Positions 20,537-28,916 of a DNA stretch of 64,000 nucleotides are shown in pieces. How positions within the stretch are numbered: the first letter of the stretch is position 1; each line of letters starts with the position of its first letter. This DNA comes from Edaphovirga cremea (lineage in GTDB: Bacteria > Pseudomonadota > Gammaproteobacteria > Enterobacterales > Enterobacteriaceae), in assembly GCF_003332275.1 (NCBI RefSeq), contig NZ_QOVA01000015.1, positions 27,960 to 91,959 on the forward strand, given 5' to 3'. Below the pieces are notes generated by a model. The model was not told the DNA's origin and did no database searches. It saw only the letters and a list, made by a program, of their open reading frames with translations. The position numbers and the translations under genes were made by a program.

Positions 20537-21610
20537 TCAGGATTGACGGTTAACGGCGTTTTCAAATAACGCCCGACGCAGTACAAAGTTGTCAGACGGT
20601 GGGGGCAAAAGTACGGCGGTGCTATCGCGTTGCAATTCAGACCAGCGGTGACAGGAGACCTGACGGCCTTCACCGACATTTTCCAGTCGCGGCTCTACCT
20701 GACGGCAATGGTCAGTCACGTAAGGGCAACGGGTATGGAAACGGCATCCGCTGGGCATGTTGGCCGGGTTGGGCAAATCACCTTGCAGCATCGGCGTAGG
20801 GCGCTTGACCCCCGGCGTCAGCAGCGGGGCGGAGGCAATCAGCGCCTGGGTATAAGGGTGAAGCGGCTGGTCAAAAATATCGTCGACGGCAGCCAGTTCC
20901 ACGATCTGCCCGAGATACATCACCGCGACGCGATCGCTCATGTGGCGGATCACCGCCAGACCGTGCGCGACAACAATCATTGTCAGGCCAAATTGCTCTT
21001 TCAGATTCTCCAGCAGATTCACCACCTGCGCCTGTACCGAGACGTCCAGCGCGGAAACGGGTTCATCCCCCAGCAGCAGTTTTGGATTGGAGGCCAGCGC
21101 GCGGGCGATACCGATACGCTGGCGCTGACCGCCGGAAAATTCATGCGGGTAGCGATCGCCATAGGCGGCAGGCAAACTGACGGTCGTCAGCAGTTCATTC
21201 ACCCGCTGGCGGCGATCGCTGCGGGACAGTTTTTCATGCAGCCACAGCGGTTCACCGACAATTTCGGCTACCGTCATGCGCGGGTTCAGGGAGGCGAAGG
21301 GATCCTGAAAAATGATCTGCAGGTCGCGGCGCAGCGTATTCAATTCAGAACCTGAAAGTTGGCTGATGCTGCGCCCCTGATAAAACACCTCACCTTCGCT
21401 GGCGCGCAAAAGGTGCAGCAGCAGACGGCCAAGGGTAGATTTACCTGAACCGGATTCCCCGACGATCGCCAGCGTTTCGCCGGTCCACACTTGCAGGGAA
21501 ACGCGATCCACGGCCTGTACCGCACTGGTTTTGCTGAGGAATTTTTTCGGTCCACCAAAGACTTTGCTTAAGCCAGCGGCTTCAAGAATCGGGACGTCAG
21601 GCTGGCTCAT
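20537..21610 (-). CDS. Peptide ABC transporter ATPase (OppF/DppF family)
   Basis: ATPase of 357 residues with Walker A GESGSGKST, signature FSGGQRQRIGIARAL, Walker B LLLGDEPVSALD and the switch histidine in VVAHGLAV. The C-terminal oligopeptide domain carries the expected cysteines (GCRFHTRCPY, then C residues near DHCRQVEP). The OppF subunit works as a heterodimer with the OppD-like protein. It overlaps that gene by four bases and precedes the binding-protein gene by 18 bp. Confidence 0.94.
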   Translation of the reverse strand: MSQPDVPILEAAGLSKVFGGPKKFLSKTSAVQAVDRVSLQVWTGETLAIVGESGSGKSTLGRLLLHLLRASEGEVFYQGRSISQLSGSELNTLRRDLQIIFQDPFASLNPRMTVAEIVGEPLWLHEKLSRSDRRQRVNELLTTVSLPAAYGDRYPHEFSGGQRQRIGIARALASNPKLLLGDEPVSALDVSVQAQVVNLLENLKEQFGLTMIVVAHGLAVIRHMSDRVAVMYLGQIVELAAVDDIFDQPLHPYTQALIASAPLLTPGVKRPTPMLQGDLPNPANMPSGCRFHTRCPYVTDHCRQVEPRLENVGEGRQVSCHRWSELQRDSTAVLLPPPSDNFVLRRALFENAVNRQS

Positions 21611-22632
21611 TGGATTTCTCCTGCGGTGACATACTGTTCCAATGAATGGTTTTCCAACGGGGCGTTGAAACAGGCCACGTGGTGCTGGCCGTCAAGATGC
21701 TTCAAGGGAGGACGTTGCTGATGACAGCGGCGTTCGGCAAAAGGGCAACGGGTCGCGAAACGGCAACCGGCGGGCATGTCATGGGGTTGGGGAACCGAAC
21801 CAGGGATGGTGGACAGTTTGCCTTGCCGTGAAGAGAGCGAAGGCATCGATCCCATCAGACCGATGGTGTAAGGGTGCTGCGGATCGTTGAAAACCTCTTC
21901 GACGTCGCCTTGCTCCACGACTTGCCCGGCGTACATAACGGCGACCTGATGGGCAACTTCAGCCACCACACCGAGATCGTGGGTGATCAGCAGCATGGCG
22001 CTAGCGGTCTCCTGCTGTAAACGGCTTAACAGCGCGAGGATCTGCGCCTGAATCGTCACGTCCAGTGCGGTCGTGGGTTCATCGGCGATCACCAACTGCG
22101 GATTATTGATCAGCGCCATCGCGATCATCACGCGCTGACGCATCCCGCCTGAAAGCTGGTGGGGATAGGATTTCAGACGCAGTTCGGGCGCGGGGATCTG
22201 CACCAGTTTCAGCATGTCCAGCGCCCGTACCCACGCCTGTTTTTTAGTCGCGCCCTGATGGCGGATAAGCGCTTCGGCCAGTTGATCGCCGAGGGTGAAC
22301 GCCGGATTGAGCGAGGTCATCGGTTCCTGAAAAATCATCGCCAGTTCGCTGCCGCGCAGATCGGCATATTGGCGGTCACTCAGCGCCAGAAGATCGTGAC
22401 CGTTGAAATGTGCGGAACCTGAAAGAATCTGCGCACTTTGCGGCAGCAACCCCATCAGTGCCAGTGAGGTCACACTCTTGCCACAACCGGATTCACCTAC
22501 AACGGCCAGTGTTTGTCCTGCCGGTATCGACAGCGAAATACTATCCAGAACCGTGGCTGGTGAGCCTTTGAATTGCACCACCAGATCGCGAATCTGCAAA
22601 ACTTGCGCAGGGGTCGGGGGACGGTCATTCAT
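21607..22632 (-). CDS. Peptide ABC transporter ATPase (OppD/DppD family)
   Basis: ATPase of 341 residues with Walker [12 protein letters not shown], signature [15 protein letters not shown], Walker [13 protein letters not shown] and the switch histidine in [12 protein letters not shown]. The C-terminal [15 protein letters not shown] motif marks the oligopeptide subfamily. Its ATG overlaps the GntR stop codon by one base (TAATG), so regulator and transporter are translationally coupled. Confidence 0.94.
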   Translation of the reverse strand: MNDRPPTPAQVLQIRDLVVQFKGSPATVLDSISLSIPAGQTLAVVGESGCGKSVTSLALMGLLPQSAQILSGSAHFNGHDLLALSDRQYADLRGSELAMIFQEPMTSLNPAFTLGDQLAEALIRHQGATKKQAWVRALDMLKLVQIPAPELRLKSYPHQLSGGMRQRVMIAMALINNPQLVIADEPTTALDVTIQAQILALLSRLQQETASAMLLITHDLGVVAEVAHQVAVMYAGQVVEQGDVEEVFNDPQHPYTIGLMGSMPSLSSRQGKLSTIPGSVPQPHDMPAGCRFATRCPFAERRCHQQRPPLKHLDGQHHVACFNAPLENHSLEQYVTAGEIQ

Positions 22633-23363
22633 TACTGATCTTCTCCTTCATTGTCGCTGACGGCGGTAATCAGCGCCTGTTGCAGCGACAGCAAGTGTTC
22701 ACGCATCACCCGGGCGGCCTCGTTAGGCTGATGGGCGGCAATATGGTTGACGATGCGCTGGTGATGGTCATCGTAGTTATCCAACCGTTCCTGGGTTCTG
22801 GCCTGAGTACGCAGATTCTGCCAACTCTCATCACGGCGAATCGCGTCGACGGCATCAAACAGCCCCAGCAACAGACGATTTCCTGCCGCTTCGGCAATGG
22901 CGCGGTGAAAGGCGCTGTCCCACAATTCAATCTGGTCTGCGTCACAACTGTCGATGGTGCGCACACGTTCAAGCAGACGCTGGAGCAGGGCGACCTGTTC
23001 TGCGGTGGCACGCATGGCGGCAAAACGCGCCAGCCCCGGCTCTATTTGCAAGCGGGCCTCCATCACTTCAAACAGATTGGATTGCCGGGGAAGTGTTTGC
23101 AGGATCAAGGGCTGCGCCGGGGCTTCCGGACCGATAAAGGTGCCTTTACCCTGTTTGCGCCAGATACGCCCTTCTTCTTCAAGCACGTCCAGTGCGCGGC
23201 GGATTTCACGTCGCCCCACGCCAAAGCGCTCGGAGAGATCGCGCTCGGTGGGCAGCGGTTTTCCCGGCTCACCGGCATGCTGACCGATCAATTGTCGCAA
23301 CTGCTCCAGTGCCGAGTGGGAGGTTCCTGCAGGAACTGAACCGTCTTCGATGCGTTGTTGCAT
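22632..23363 (-). CDS. FadR-type GntR transcriptional regulator of the peptide operon
   Basis: GntR regulator of 243 residues. The N-terminal winged helix carries LPTERDLSERFGVGRREIRR and ALDVLEEEGRIWRKQGKGTF. The C-terminal helical FCD domain (from about residue 90) has the metal-binding pattern D-x3-H (DSAFHRAIAEAAGN), later HH (YDDHHQRIVNHIAAH) and MREHL. It is the first gene of the operon and probably controls it, including itself. Two clear palindromes lie 58-150 bp upstream. The effector may be a product of the transported peptide; that is inference. Confidence 0.9.
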   Translation of the reverse strand: MQQRIEDGSVPAGTSHSALEQLRQLIGQHAGEPGKPLPTERDLSERFGVGRREIRRALDVLEEEGRIWRKQGKGTFIGPEAPAQPLILQTLPRQSNLFEVMEARLQIEPGLARFAAMRATAEQVALLQRLLERVRTIDSCDADQIELWDSAFHRAIAEAAGNRLLLGLFDAVDAIRRDESWQNLRTQARTQERLDNYDDHHQRIVNHIAAHQPNEAARVMREHLLSLQQALITAVSDNEGEDQ

Positions 23364-23420
23364 GATGGATACCTCCGCGTGAGGTCATCGCCAATGAGTT
23401 ACTTCTCACCATGCATAAAA

Positions 23421-23443
23421 TGAACCAATGTTTTATTGGTTCA
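23421..23443. promoter_or_regulatory. 23-bp palindrome upstream of gntR, candidate operator
   Basis: TGAACCAAT (23421-23429) and ATTGGTTCA (23435-23443) are exact reverse complements around a 5-base centre. The dyad lies 58 bp upstream of the gntR start, where an autoregulatory GntR site would be expected. Confidence 0.45.
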
Positions 23444-23496
23444 GAAATGGCTGATGCAAAATGTAAATTTTTATTAATAACCAACAACTTGGTAAC

Positions 23497-23516
23497 AATG
23501 CAAACTGGTTTGCATT
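23497..23516. promoter_or_regulatory. 20-bp palindrome upstream of gntR
   Basis: AATGCAAACTGGTTTGCATT has 9-bp arms around a 2-base centre and lies about 134 bp upstream of gntR. It is a second candidate operator. The binding protein is unknown. Confidence 0.4.
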
Positions 23517-23791
23517 TAAGCCGATTATTGTTAACCCACTGATATATTGTGATTAAAACAGTGCAATCGCACCAGTTTAGTGCGTTTATTGCACTATCAT
23601 GATGCATTTTGTGTTGCGTTGATGTTAATGACAGCAGTGAATCATTTTAAGAATGGTTAGGAGAATTGGTGTGAATGGATGCCACTGACTGTTAGCCCGA
23701 ACAGGAGTCAACGATAATCGATAGGGTAAACATCAGGGGGCAACCGGACGTGGATAGCGCCCGGTTGAATAACAGGGGAAGAGGGCGTGGG

Positions 23792-24553
23792 TTATCTCGC
23801 CAACCATCCGCCGTCAACTGCCAGCGTATAACCGTTCACATAGTCTGAGGCGGGTGATGCCAGAAAAACCACCGGTCCCATCAGATCGTCGGGAAGTCCC
23901 CATCGACCCGCCGGGATACGATCCAGAATCTCTTTGCTCCGCTCTTCATCGACCCGCAATTGTTGGGTGTTATTGGTTGCCATATAGCCGGGGGCGATAG
24001 CATTGACGTTGATCTTGTGCTGCGCCCACTCATTGGCCAGCAGACGGGTGACGCCAATAACGGCGCTTTTGGATGCGGTATAAGAAGGAACGCGGATCCC
24101 GCCCTGAAACGAAAGCATGGACGCTATATTGATGATCTTGCCGCCGCTCTGTTGTTTTTTAAATTGACGCGCCACGGCCTGGGACAGGAAAAATACGCTC
24201 TTGATATTGACGTTCATCACATCGTCCCAGTCTTTCTCGCTGAACGCGATCGCATCTTCACGGCGGATGATCCCGGCATTGTTGACCAGAATATCGATAT
24301 GACTGAATTCGGCCAACGCCTGTGCCATTAAGGCTGGAATGCAATCAATATTGCCGAGATCGGCACCGAGACCGAGAAATCGACGGCCCAGCGCTGTTAT
24401 TCTCTCCCCGGTATCTTTGGGAGCCGAGGTTGCAACGCCAATGATATCGCAGCCTGCCTGCGCCAGTCCGACAGCCATTCCTTGTCCAAGTCCTGTACTG
24501 CAACCCGTTACAAGTGCAACTTTGCCTTTTAAATCAAAGGAATTCAAAATCAT
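23792..24553 (-). CDS. kduD: 2-dehydro-3-deoxy-D-gluconate 5-dehydrogenase KduD
   Basis: Short-chain dehydrogenase of 253 residues, the same length as E. coli KduD. It interconverts 2,5-diketo-3-deoxygluconate and 2-keto-3-deoxygluconate with NAD(H) in the breakdown of pectin-derived unsaturated uronates. TGCSTGLGQGMAVGLAQAGC binds the nucleotide, and YTASKSA holds the catalytic Tyr and Lys. Stretches such as ASMLSFQGGIRVPSYTASKS and the ending NGYTLAVDGGWLAR are nearly identical to E. coli. kduI is not adjacent. A KdgR-type box upstream supports control by the pectin regulator. Confidence 0.95.
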   Translation of the reverse strand: MILNSFDLKGKVALVTGCSTGLGQGMAVGLAQAGCDIIGVATSAPKDTGERITALGRRFLGLGADLGNIDCIPALMAQALAEFSHIDILVNNAGIIRREDAIAFSEKDWDDVMNVNIKSVFFLSQAVARQFKKQQSGGKIINIASMLSFQGGIRVPSYTASKSAVIGVTRLLANEWAQHKINVNAIAPGYMATNNTQQLRVDEERSKEILDRIPAGRWGLPDDLMGPVVFLASPASDYVNGYTLAVDGGWLAR

Positions 24554-24684
24554 AGCCCTTCTCTCTCTGTAAGTGGCAGAACATTACCGCTGGCGCATAA
24601 GGGATCGGGGGAAGCGTTATGGCAGCGCCGATGGTCACGATGACGATGTTGATGACAAGGATAGTATAGCGGCATCTCAATAAA

Positions 24685-24703
24685 AATAAAACAGCGTTTC
24701 ATT
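24685..24703 (-). promoter_or_regulatory. KdgR-type operator upstream of kduD
   Basis: On the minus strand AATGAAACGCTGTTTTATT fits the KdgR consensus (AATGAAA, short spacer, TTTCATT) well. It is the core of a longer inverted repeat at 24679-24711 with CAATAAAAAT and ATTTTTATTG outer arms. It lies about 130 bp upstream of kduD, a known KdgR target in pectinolytic enterobacteria. Confidence 0.7.
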
Positions 24704-24785
24704 TTTATTGAAGGAAGTAAGAGAGTGAAGGGCAGACGCGGGTGTTGTGGGGGGAATCATCCATGCCCCAGCGGCGCATACCTCA

Positions 24786-24819
24786 TTCCCTGTGCTTGGG
24801 CATGTGAAAACACAGGGAA
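24786..24819 (-). terminator. Hairpin downstream of slyB
   Basis: TTCCCTGTG (24786-24794) and CACAGGGAA (24811-24819) form a perfect 9-bp stem with a 16-base loop, about 28 bp after the slyB stop. There is no T-run, so it may stabilise the 3' end or act only as a weak terminator. Confidence 0.4.
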
Positions 24820-24846
24820 AGGGTCACCGCTGGGTTCCCGCAAAAG

Positions 24847-25314
24847 TTAGCGAGGTGTGATGGTCACCGTTTTACCCTGAGTCGCAATAGTGACACGCTG
24901 ACCTACCTGGAACTGGGTAACGCCCTGAGCCTGAACGACCATGAAGGTGGTTCCGTTATCACGGCGGACTTCCAGTTCAACCCCATTACTGCGATTCATC
25001 AGGCTTTGGACTTGTTGTCCCACGACGCCACCGGCAACCGCACCTGCGGCTGTACCAAGACGACGCCCGGTTCCACCACCAATGGTATTACCCAAGAAAC
25101 CACCGACAACGGCACCGCCGATAGCACCTGCAACGTTATTTCCATCACCGCCCTGAATAGTCACCGGACGTACAGAAACCAGAGTACCGTAAGTAACCGC
25201 CTGAGCTTGTCCGGCCTGAGAACTACTGAAAGTATCGCTCGAAAGAGTATTATTATTGACACAGCCACTGAGTGTGGCAACAGCGATAGCAGCAACAACG
25301 AATGGTTTAATCAT
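24847..25314 (-). CDS. slyB: Outer-membrane lipoprotein SlyB
   Basis: Lipoprotein of 155 residues, the same length as E. coli SlyB. The signal peptide ends in the lipobox LSGC with the lipidated cysteine at residue 18. The middle is a glycine-zipper two-helix segment (GAIGGAVVGGFLGNTIGGGT and the following AAGAVAGGVVGQQ). SlyB forms ring-like lipid nanodomains that help the outer membrane under stress, and it is PhoP-controlled in relatives. ATG at 25314 follows AAGGGG at a good distance and gives the correct signal peptide. I found no clear PhoP box by eye. Confidence 0.93.
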   Translation of the reverse strand: MIKPFVVAAIAVATLSGCVNNNTLSSDTFSSSQAGQAQAVTYGTLVSVRPVTIQGGDGNNVAGAIGGAVVGGFLGNTIGGGTGRRLGTAAGAVAGGVVGQQVQSLMNRSNGVELEVRRDNGTTFMVVQAQGVTQFQVGQRVTIATQGKTVTITPR

Positions 25315-26139
25315 ATAGCATCCCCTTAGCACCTAACCGGTTGAATATCGCCCGGTAAAATAAGCATAGCACGGCTAAATTAGTTGGAAATTTATTCATA
25401 ACTGGCCGTTGGTGAGCCACTGATGTCTGTCCACTGCTGATAGAGAATGAAATTGCTGTCTTTGCTGATCGAGTGCGTGTGCTACTCCTCATGCTATTTC
25501 TCATGGTGTCCAGGCAGAGCAGAATTTGCTGCGCAGCCTGAACCGGTACAACGCTACTTCCAGATAATACCGTTTGTTTTCTCAATTGCCCGCGCCGCCA
25601 GTGGCAAGATTTATCCATGAATATCCATTCTGAATGGTCAGGTCTGTTATTTTTTAATATAGGTAATATCTTATAAGTGTGGGATTTATCTCTATATGAA
25701 TAAAAAGCCCTATGAATAAGGATGGGCGGCATCTTATGAATGTAGGCTTGATCTCAATTTAAATGAGTTTTTGGTTTCTTAAATATAAGATATACCCTAC
25801 AAAAACGGGATATATCTCTTTATTGGAAAATTCGTCCTTCAATAATAGATCGAAATTTTTGAAATGATAATTTTTAGCGATAAATAACGATTGCATGGGT
25901 GGTTATTTCATTAATGTTAAAAATGCGCCTTTATTTAAAAAGTGTTATTCTTTGATCGAAGTAAATTTATAGTAAAAAACATAGACCTTACAAAATGCTT
26001 CGACCAGGTTCTTCATGCCTGGTACTTGTCGGTGCTTTGTTTTTTCTCAAAAATACGACTCCTGAAGCAAGTATTCAGTCCGATGTTTCTTATGCAGAGT
26101 TTACTTTATTTGAATTGCTTTCATTTCCTAGGATGGAGA
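25315..26139. other. Long AT-rich intergenic region before the TPS exoprotein
   Basis: This 825-bp gap holds the slyB promoter on one side and the promoter and leader of the secreted exoprotein on the other. The part from about 25740 to 26140 is very AT-rich. A frame extends upstream of the exoprotein start to 25942, but the extra sequence looks non-coding. A minus-strand frame at 25307-25732 overlaps slyB and has no family likeness. I see no supported gene here. Confidence 0.5.
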
Positions 26140-28836
26140 ATGTCATTCATGCGTAAAATAACTCGCTCTATAGGCAATACCTCATTAAATCGCCTCTCGT
26201 TAGCCATTTTGGGTAGTTTGGCGTTTGCTCCCAGTCATGCTGCCGATCTGCCTGCCAGTGGCTCGGTTAAATTTGGTTCAGGCACGATTACTCAGCCCAC
26301 AAGTCAACAAATGCAGATCAATCAAAGCAGCGATAAGCTGGCGATTGAGTGGCAAAGTTTCAATATTGCTGAGGGCAATAAGGTCAATTTCCAACAGCCA
26401 AACAGTAAGTCTATTGCGCTGAATCGGGTAGTAGGGACTGAAGGTTCGAAAGTTATGGGGCAATTGAATGCCAATGGCCGCGTGTTTCTGGTGAACCCGA
26501 ATGGCGTGCTGTTTGGCAACAATGCTCAGGTTAACGTCGGTGGGTTGGTCGCTTCTACCCAAGATTTGACCACCACCAACTTTTCCCTTGGTAAATTCAA
26601 TTTCAATGGCAGTAACAACCCGGCCAGCGTGATTAACCAAGGCACTATCATCGCCAAAGATGGCGGGGCGGTGGTATTACTCGGCGGGCAGGTGAGTAAT
26701 CAGGGGAATATCCAGGCCAATCTGGGCAGTGTGAAACTGGCCGCGGGTAAAGCCACAACGCTGGATTTTAGTGGTGATGGGTTGGTAAATATTCAGGTGA
26801 CGGGCGCCGCGGCAAACGCGTTGGCGGAAAATAGCGGTTTGATTCAAGCTGATGGCGGCCAGGTTGTGATGAGCGCCGCTTATGCCAACAGTAATGTTCT
26901 GCAAACCGTGGTGAATAATACCGGCACCATTCAGGCGCAAACGCTGAGCAATAAGTCAGGTAAAATTATCCTGAGCGGTGGGCAACAGGGCGTGGTCAAC
27001 CTCGATGGCATTCTTGATGCCAGCACCGCCGATCAGGGTGACGGCGGCAGTATCGATACCACAGGTCAGTTGGTCAATGTGAGTGCGAGTACCATTGTGG
27101 ATACCCGTGGTATTGGTGGTCAAACGGGGACATGGAGTGTGGCGTCTGAGCAGCTTAACGTTAATGACAGCACCAGCAGTAATAAAGTCTCTGCACGCAC
27201 AGTGACCAATAACCTGCGTACCAGCAATATCGAACTCATCAGTAATAACAGCGACTTAACGGTAGGAAACGATATTACATGGAGCAGTGCCAATCAGCTA
27301 TTGCTGGCAGCGCAAGATAACATCGTGCTGAACGCCAACCTGAAAGCCAGCGGCAAAAATGCGGGTGTTGCGTTGATTGAGGGCGGCGACTATCAACTGG
27401 CAAAAGGTAAAAGCATCACGCTTTCAGGTCAGGGCGCGCGCTTTAGTAATAATGGTCAGAGTTATACCGTGATCCAGAATTTATCCCAGTTGCAGGCGAT
27501 GGAAAACGATCTGGCGGGTAACTATGTACTGGGTAATACCATTGATGCCAGTGCAACAGCACAGGGTGTGGGATTCAGGCCGATTGGTGGTGATTTTACT
27601 GATGGTCAGCCTAATGATTTTAGTGGCATATTTTCAGGTCTCGGGCAGACCATCAATCAACTCACCATAACCCAGGGGCGAGCCTATTATGGGTATGCTC
27701 TCCCTTATAGATATACCGGCTTATTTAGCACCTCGAGGGGCGAGATTCGTAATATTGGGCTGATTGATGCCAAAGTCAGTCCCGGCGGTATCATTGCCGG
27801 TATGATTGAGGGATCAACATCTCATAACGATTACGGCAACATATATCCAACAGACTTTATTGGTGGGCTTGTCGGTCAGCAAATTGGAGGTAGTATCCAT
27901 GATGTCTATGCTGAGAATATAAATGTCAATAATCACGTTGACAATGTTTTTCGTATTACTCGCGCAGGCGGGTTGGTGGGAGATTCTCGTTATACTGATA
28001 TCAGCAATGCTTATGTAACAGGAGTTGTAAAAGCAGACGATCATACTGCGGGTGGTCTGATTGGTATTTTCGAAAATGGGCGGATTGATAATGCCTATGC
28101 AAATGTCGATGTCAGTGCGAAGGGTAACGTCGGCGGTTTGGTTGGACTAGCCGTAGGAACAATTACCAATTCTTACGCGACAGGAAATGTTGTCGGAACA
28201 GGTAGCGCTTCTATAGGAGGGTTGATTGGTCATGGTGCCGGTATGTTTAGCAATGTTTACTCTACAGGGAATGTTTACGCCACAGGGAATGGGAATGATG
28301 CAAGTTACTCTGTAGGTGGACTGATCGGTTCCGTTGGTGTTTCGTCTTTCTTCGGCCCAACAGTGCTCAGTGACAGTTATGCCACGGGTAAGGTTAGCGG
28401 GCAATGGATCGTCGGTGGGTTGGTGGGTTCTGCCTACGGGGTACTCGATCATGACCCGAATGGCACATTAACCATCAGTAAATCTTATGCTACAGGGGAT
28501 GTTACTGCCACAGACCATGGAATTGTTGGCGGCCTGGTGGGTATGCTTAGTTATTCAGATATTAGAGATTCTTATGCAACGGGTAATGTGACAGGAGAAA
28601 GTTATGTCGGAGGGCTCGTAGGGCACGTTGAAAAATCAACGATCAGTAACTCTTATGCTCGGGGAAATGTGGTGGGTGAGACGGGCACCAATGGTCTATG
28701 GCCACTCGGGCAGTACAGTATCACAGGTTCACTGGTTGGCTATCTTGACTCTGCGGAAAGTGTTGTCAACTCCTATGGCTACGGCACAGTGAATGGCAGC
28801 ATGTGTTCCTATCCCATTTTGTTCTGCGGCGTGTAA
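26140..28836 (+). CDS. Two-partner secretion exoprotein (TpsA) with GLUG repeats
   Basis: Secreted or surface beta-helix protein of about 898 residues. After a long signal peptide (SLAILGSLAFAPSHA) comes the TPS domain, with IEWQSFNIAEGNKVNF and NPNGVLFGNNAQVNVGG (NPNG at 119-122), the signals read by the TpsB partner. The region up to about residue 440 is a haemagglutinin-type beta helix, and the rest holds about ten GLUG-type repeats. The last residues carry two cysteines (889 and 896, C-x6-C), as in HMW1-type adhesins that stay anchored through a C-terminal disulfide loop. ATG at 26140 (AGGA upstream) or 26149 could be the start. An adhesin role is inferred from the family. Confidence 0.85.
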   Translation: MSFMRKITRSIGNTSLNRLSLAILGSLAFAPSHAADLPASGSVKFGSGTITQPTSQQMQINQSSDKLAIEWQSFNIAEGNKVNFQQPNSKSIALNRVVGTEGSKVMGQLNANGRVFLVNPNGVLFGNNAQVNVGGLVASTQDLTTTNFSLGKFNFNGSNNPASVINQGTIIAKDGGAVVLLGGQVSNQGNIQANLGSVKLAAGKATTLDFSGDGLVNIQVTGAAANALAENSGLIQADGGQVVMSAAYANSNVLQTVVNNTGTIQAQTLSNKSGKIILSGGQQGVVNLDGILDASTADQGDGGSIDTTGQLVNVSASTIVDTRGIGGQTGTWSVASEQLNVNDSTSSNKVSARTVTNNLRTSNIELISNNSDLTVGNDITWSSANQLLLAAQDNIVLNANLKASGKNAGVALIEGGDYQLAKGKSITLSGQGARFSNNGQSYTVIQNLSQLQAMENDLAGNYVLGNTIDASATAQGVGFRPIGGDFTDGQPNDFSGIFSGLGQTINQLTITQGRAYYGYALPYRYTGLFSTSRGEIRNIGLIDAKVSPGGIIAGMIEGSTSHNDYGNIYPTDFIGGLVGQQIGGSIHDVYAENINVNNHVDNVFRITRAGGLVGDSRYTDISNAYVTGVVKADDHTAGGLIGIFENGRIDNAYANVDVSAKGNVGGLVGLAVGTITNSYATGNVVGTGSASIGGLIGHGAGMFSNVYSTGNVYATGNGNDASYSVGGLIGSVGVSSFFGPTVLSDSYATGKVSGQWIVGGLVGSAYGVLDHDPNGTLTISKSYATGDVTATDHGIVGGLVGMLSYSDIRDSYATGNVTGESYVGGLVGHVEKSTISNSYARGNVVGETGTNGLWPLGQYSITGSLVGYLDSAESVVNSYGYGTVNGSMCSYPILFCGV
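27859..28800 (+). repeat. GLUG-type repeat region within TpsA
   Basis: About ten imperfect repeats of 22-35 codons, each built as GG(L)(V/I)G, a variable loop, then S(Y)ATGNV. Examples are GGLVGLAVGTITNSYATGNV and GGLVGMLSYSDIRDSYATGN. They extend the beta-helix stalk. Confidence 0.85.
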
Positions 28837-28847
28837 TACCTGAATAT

Positions 28848-28871
28848 AGCCTGGCGCAAGTCAGGCTTTTT
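28848..28871 (+). terminator. Attenuator-like terminator between tpsA and tpsB
   Basis: AGCCTG and CAGGCT form a stem with an 8-base loop, followed by TTTTT, in the 80-bp gap between the exoprotein and transporter genes. It may let only part of the transcripts continue into the transporter gene, which would fit an excess of exoprotein over transporter. Confidence 0.55.
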
Positions 28872-28916
28872 ACTGCCCATTTTTTGTAACAAGCCTCGAA
28901 CAGATGTGATAACAAC

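Larger units (their letters stand above)
23364..23791. promoter_or_regulatory. Promoter region of the gntR-ABC-GGT operon
   Basis: This 428-bp AT-rich gap lies between kduD and gntR, both on the minus strand. It holds the operon promoter and two near-perfect dyads, listed separately. On the kduD side a CAACCGG/CCGGTTG hairpin (23741-23767) follows the kduD stop and may be its terminator, though no T-run is present. No gene is supported. Confidence 0.5.

Noticed and set aside
25307..25732. 141-codon minus-strand frame upstream of slyB
   Set aside because: It overlaps the slyB start, has no good ribosome site and no recognisable motif.
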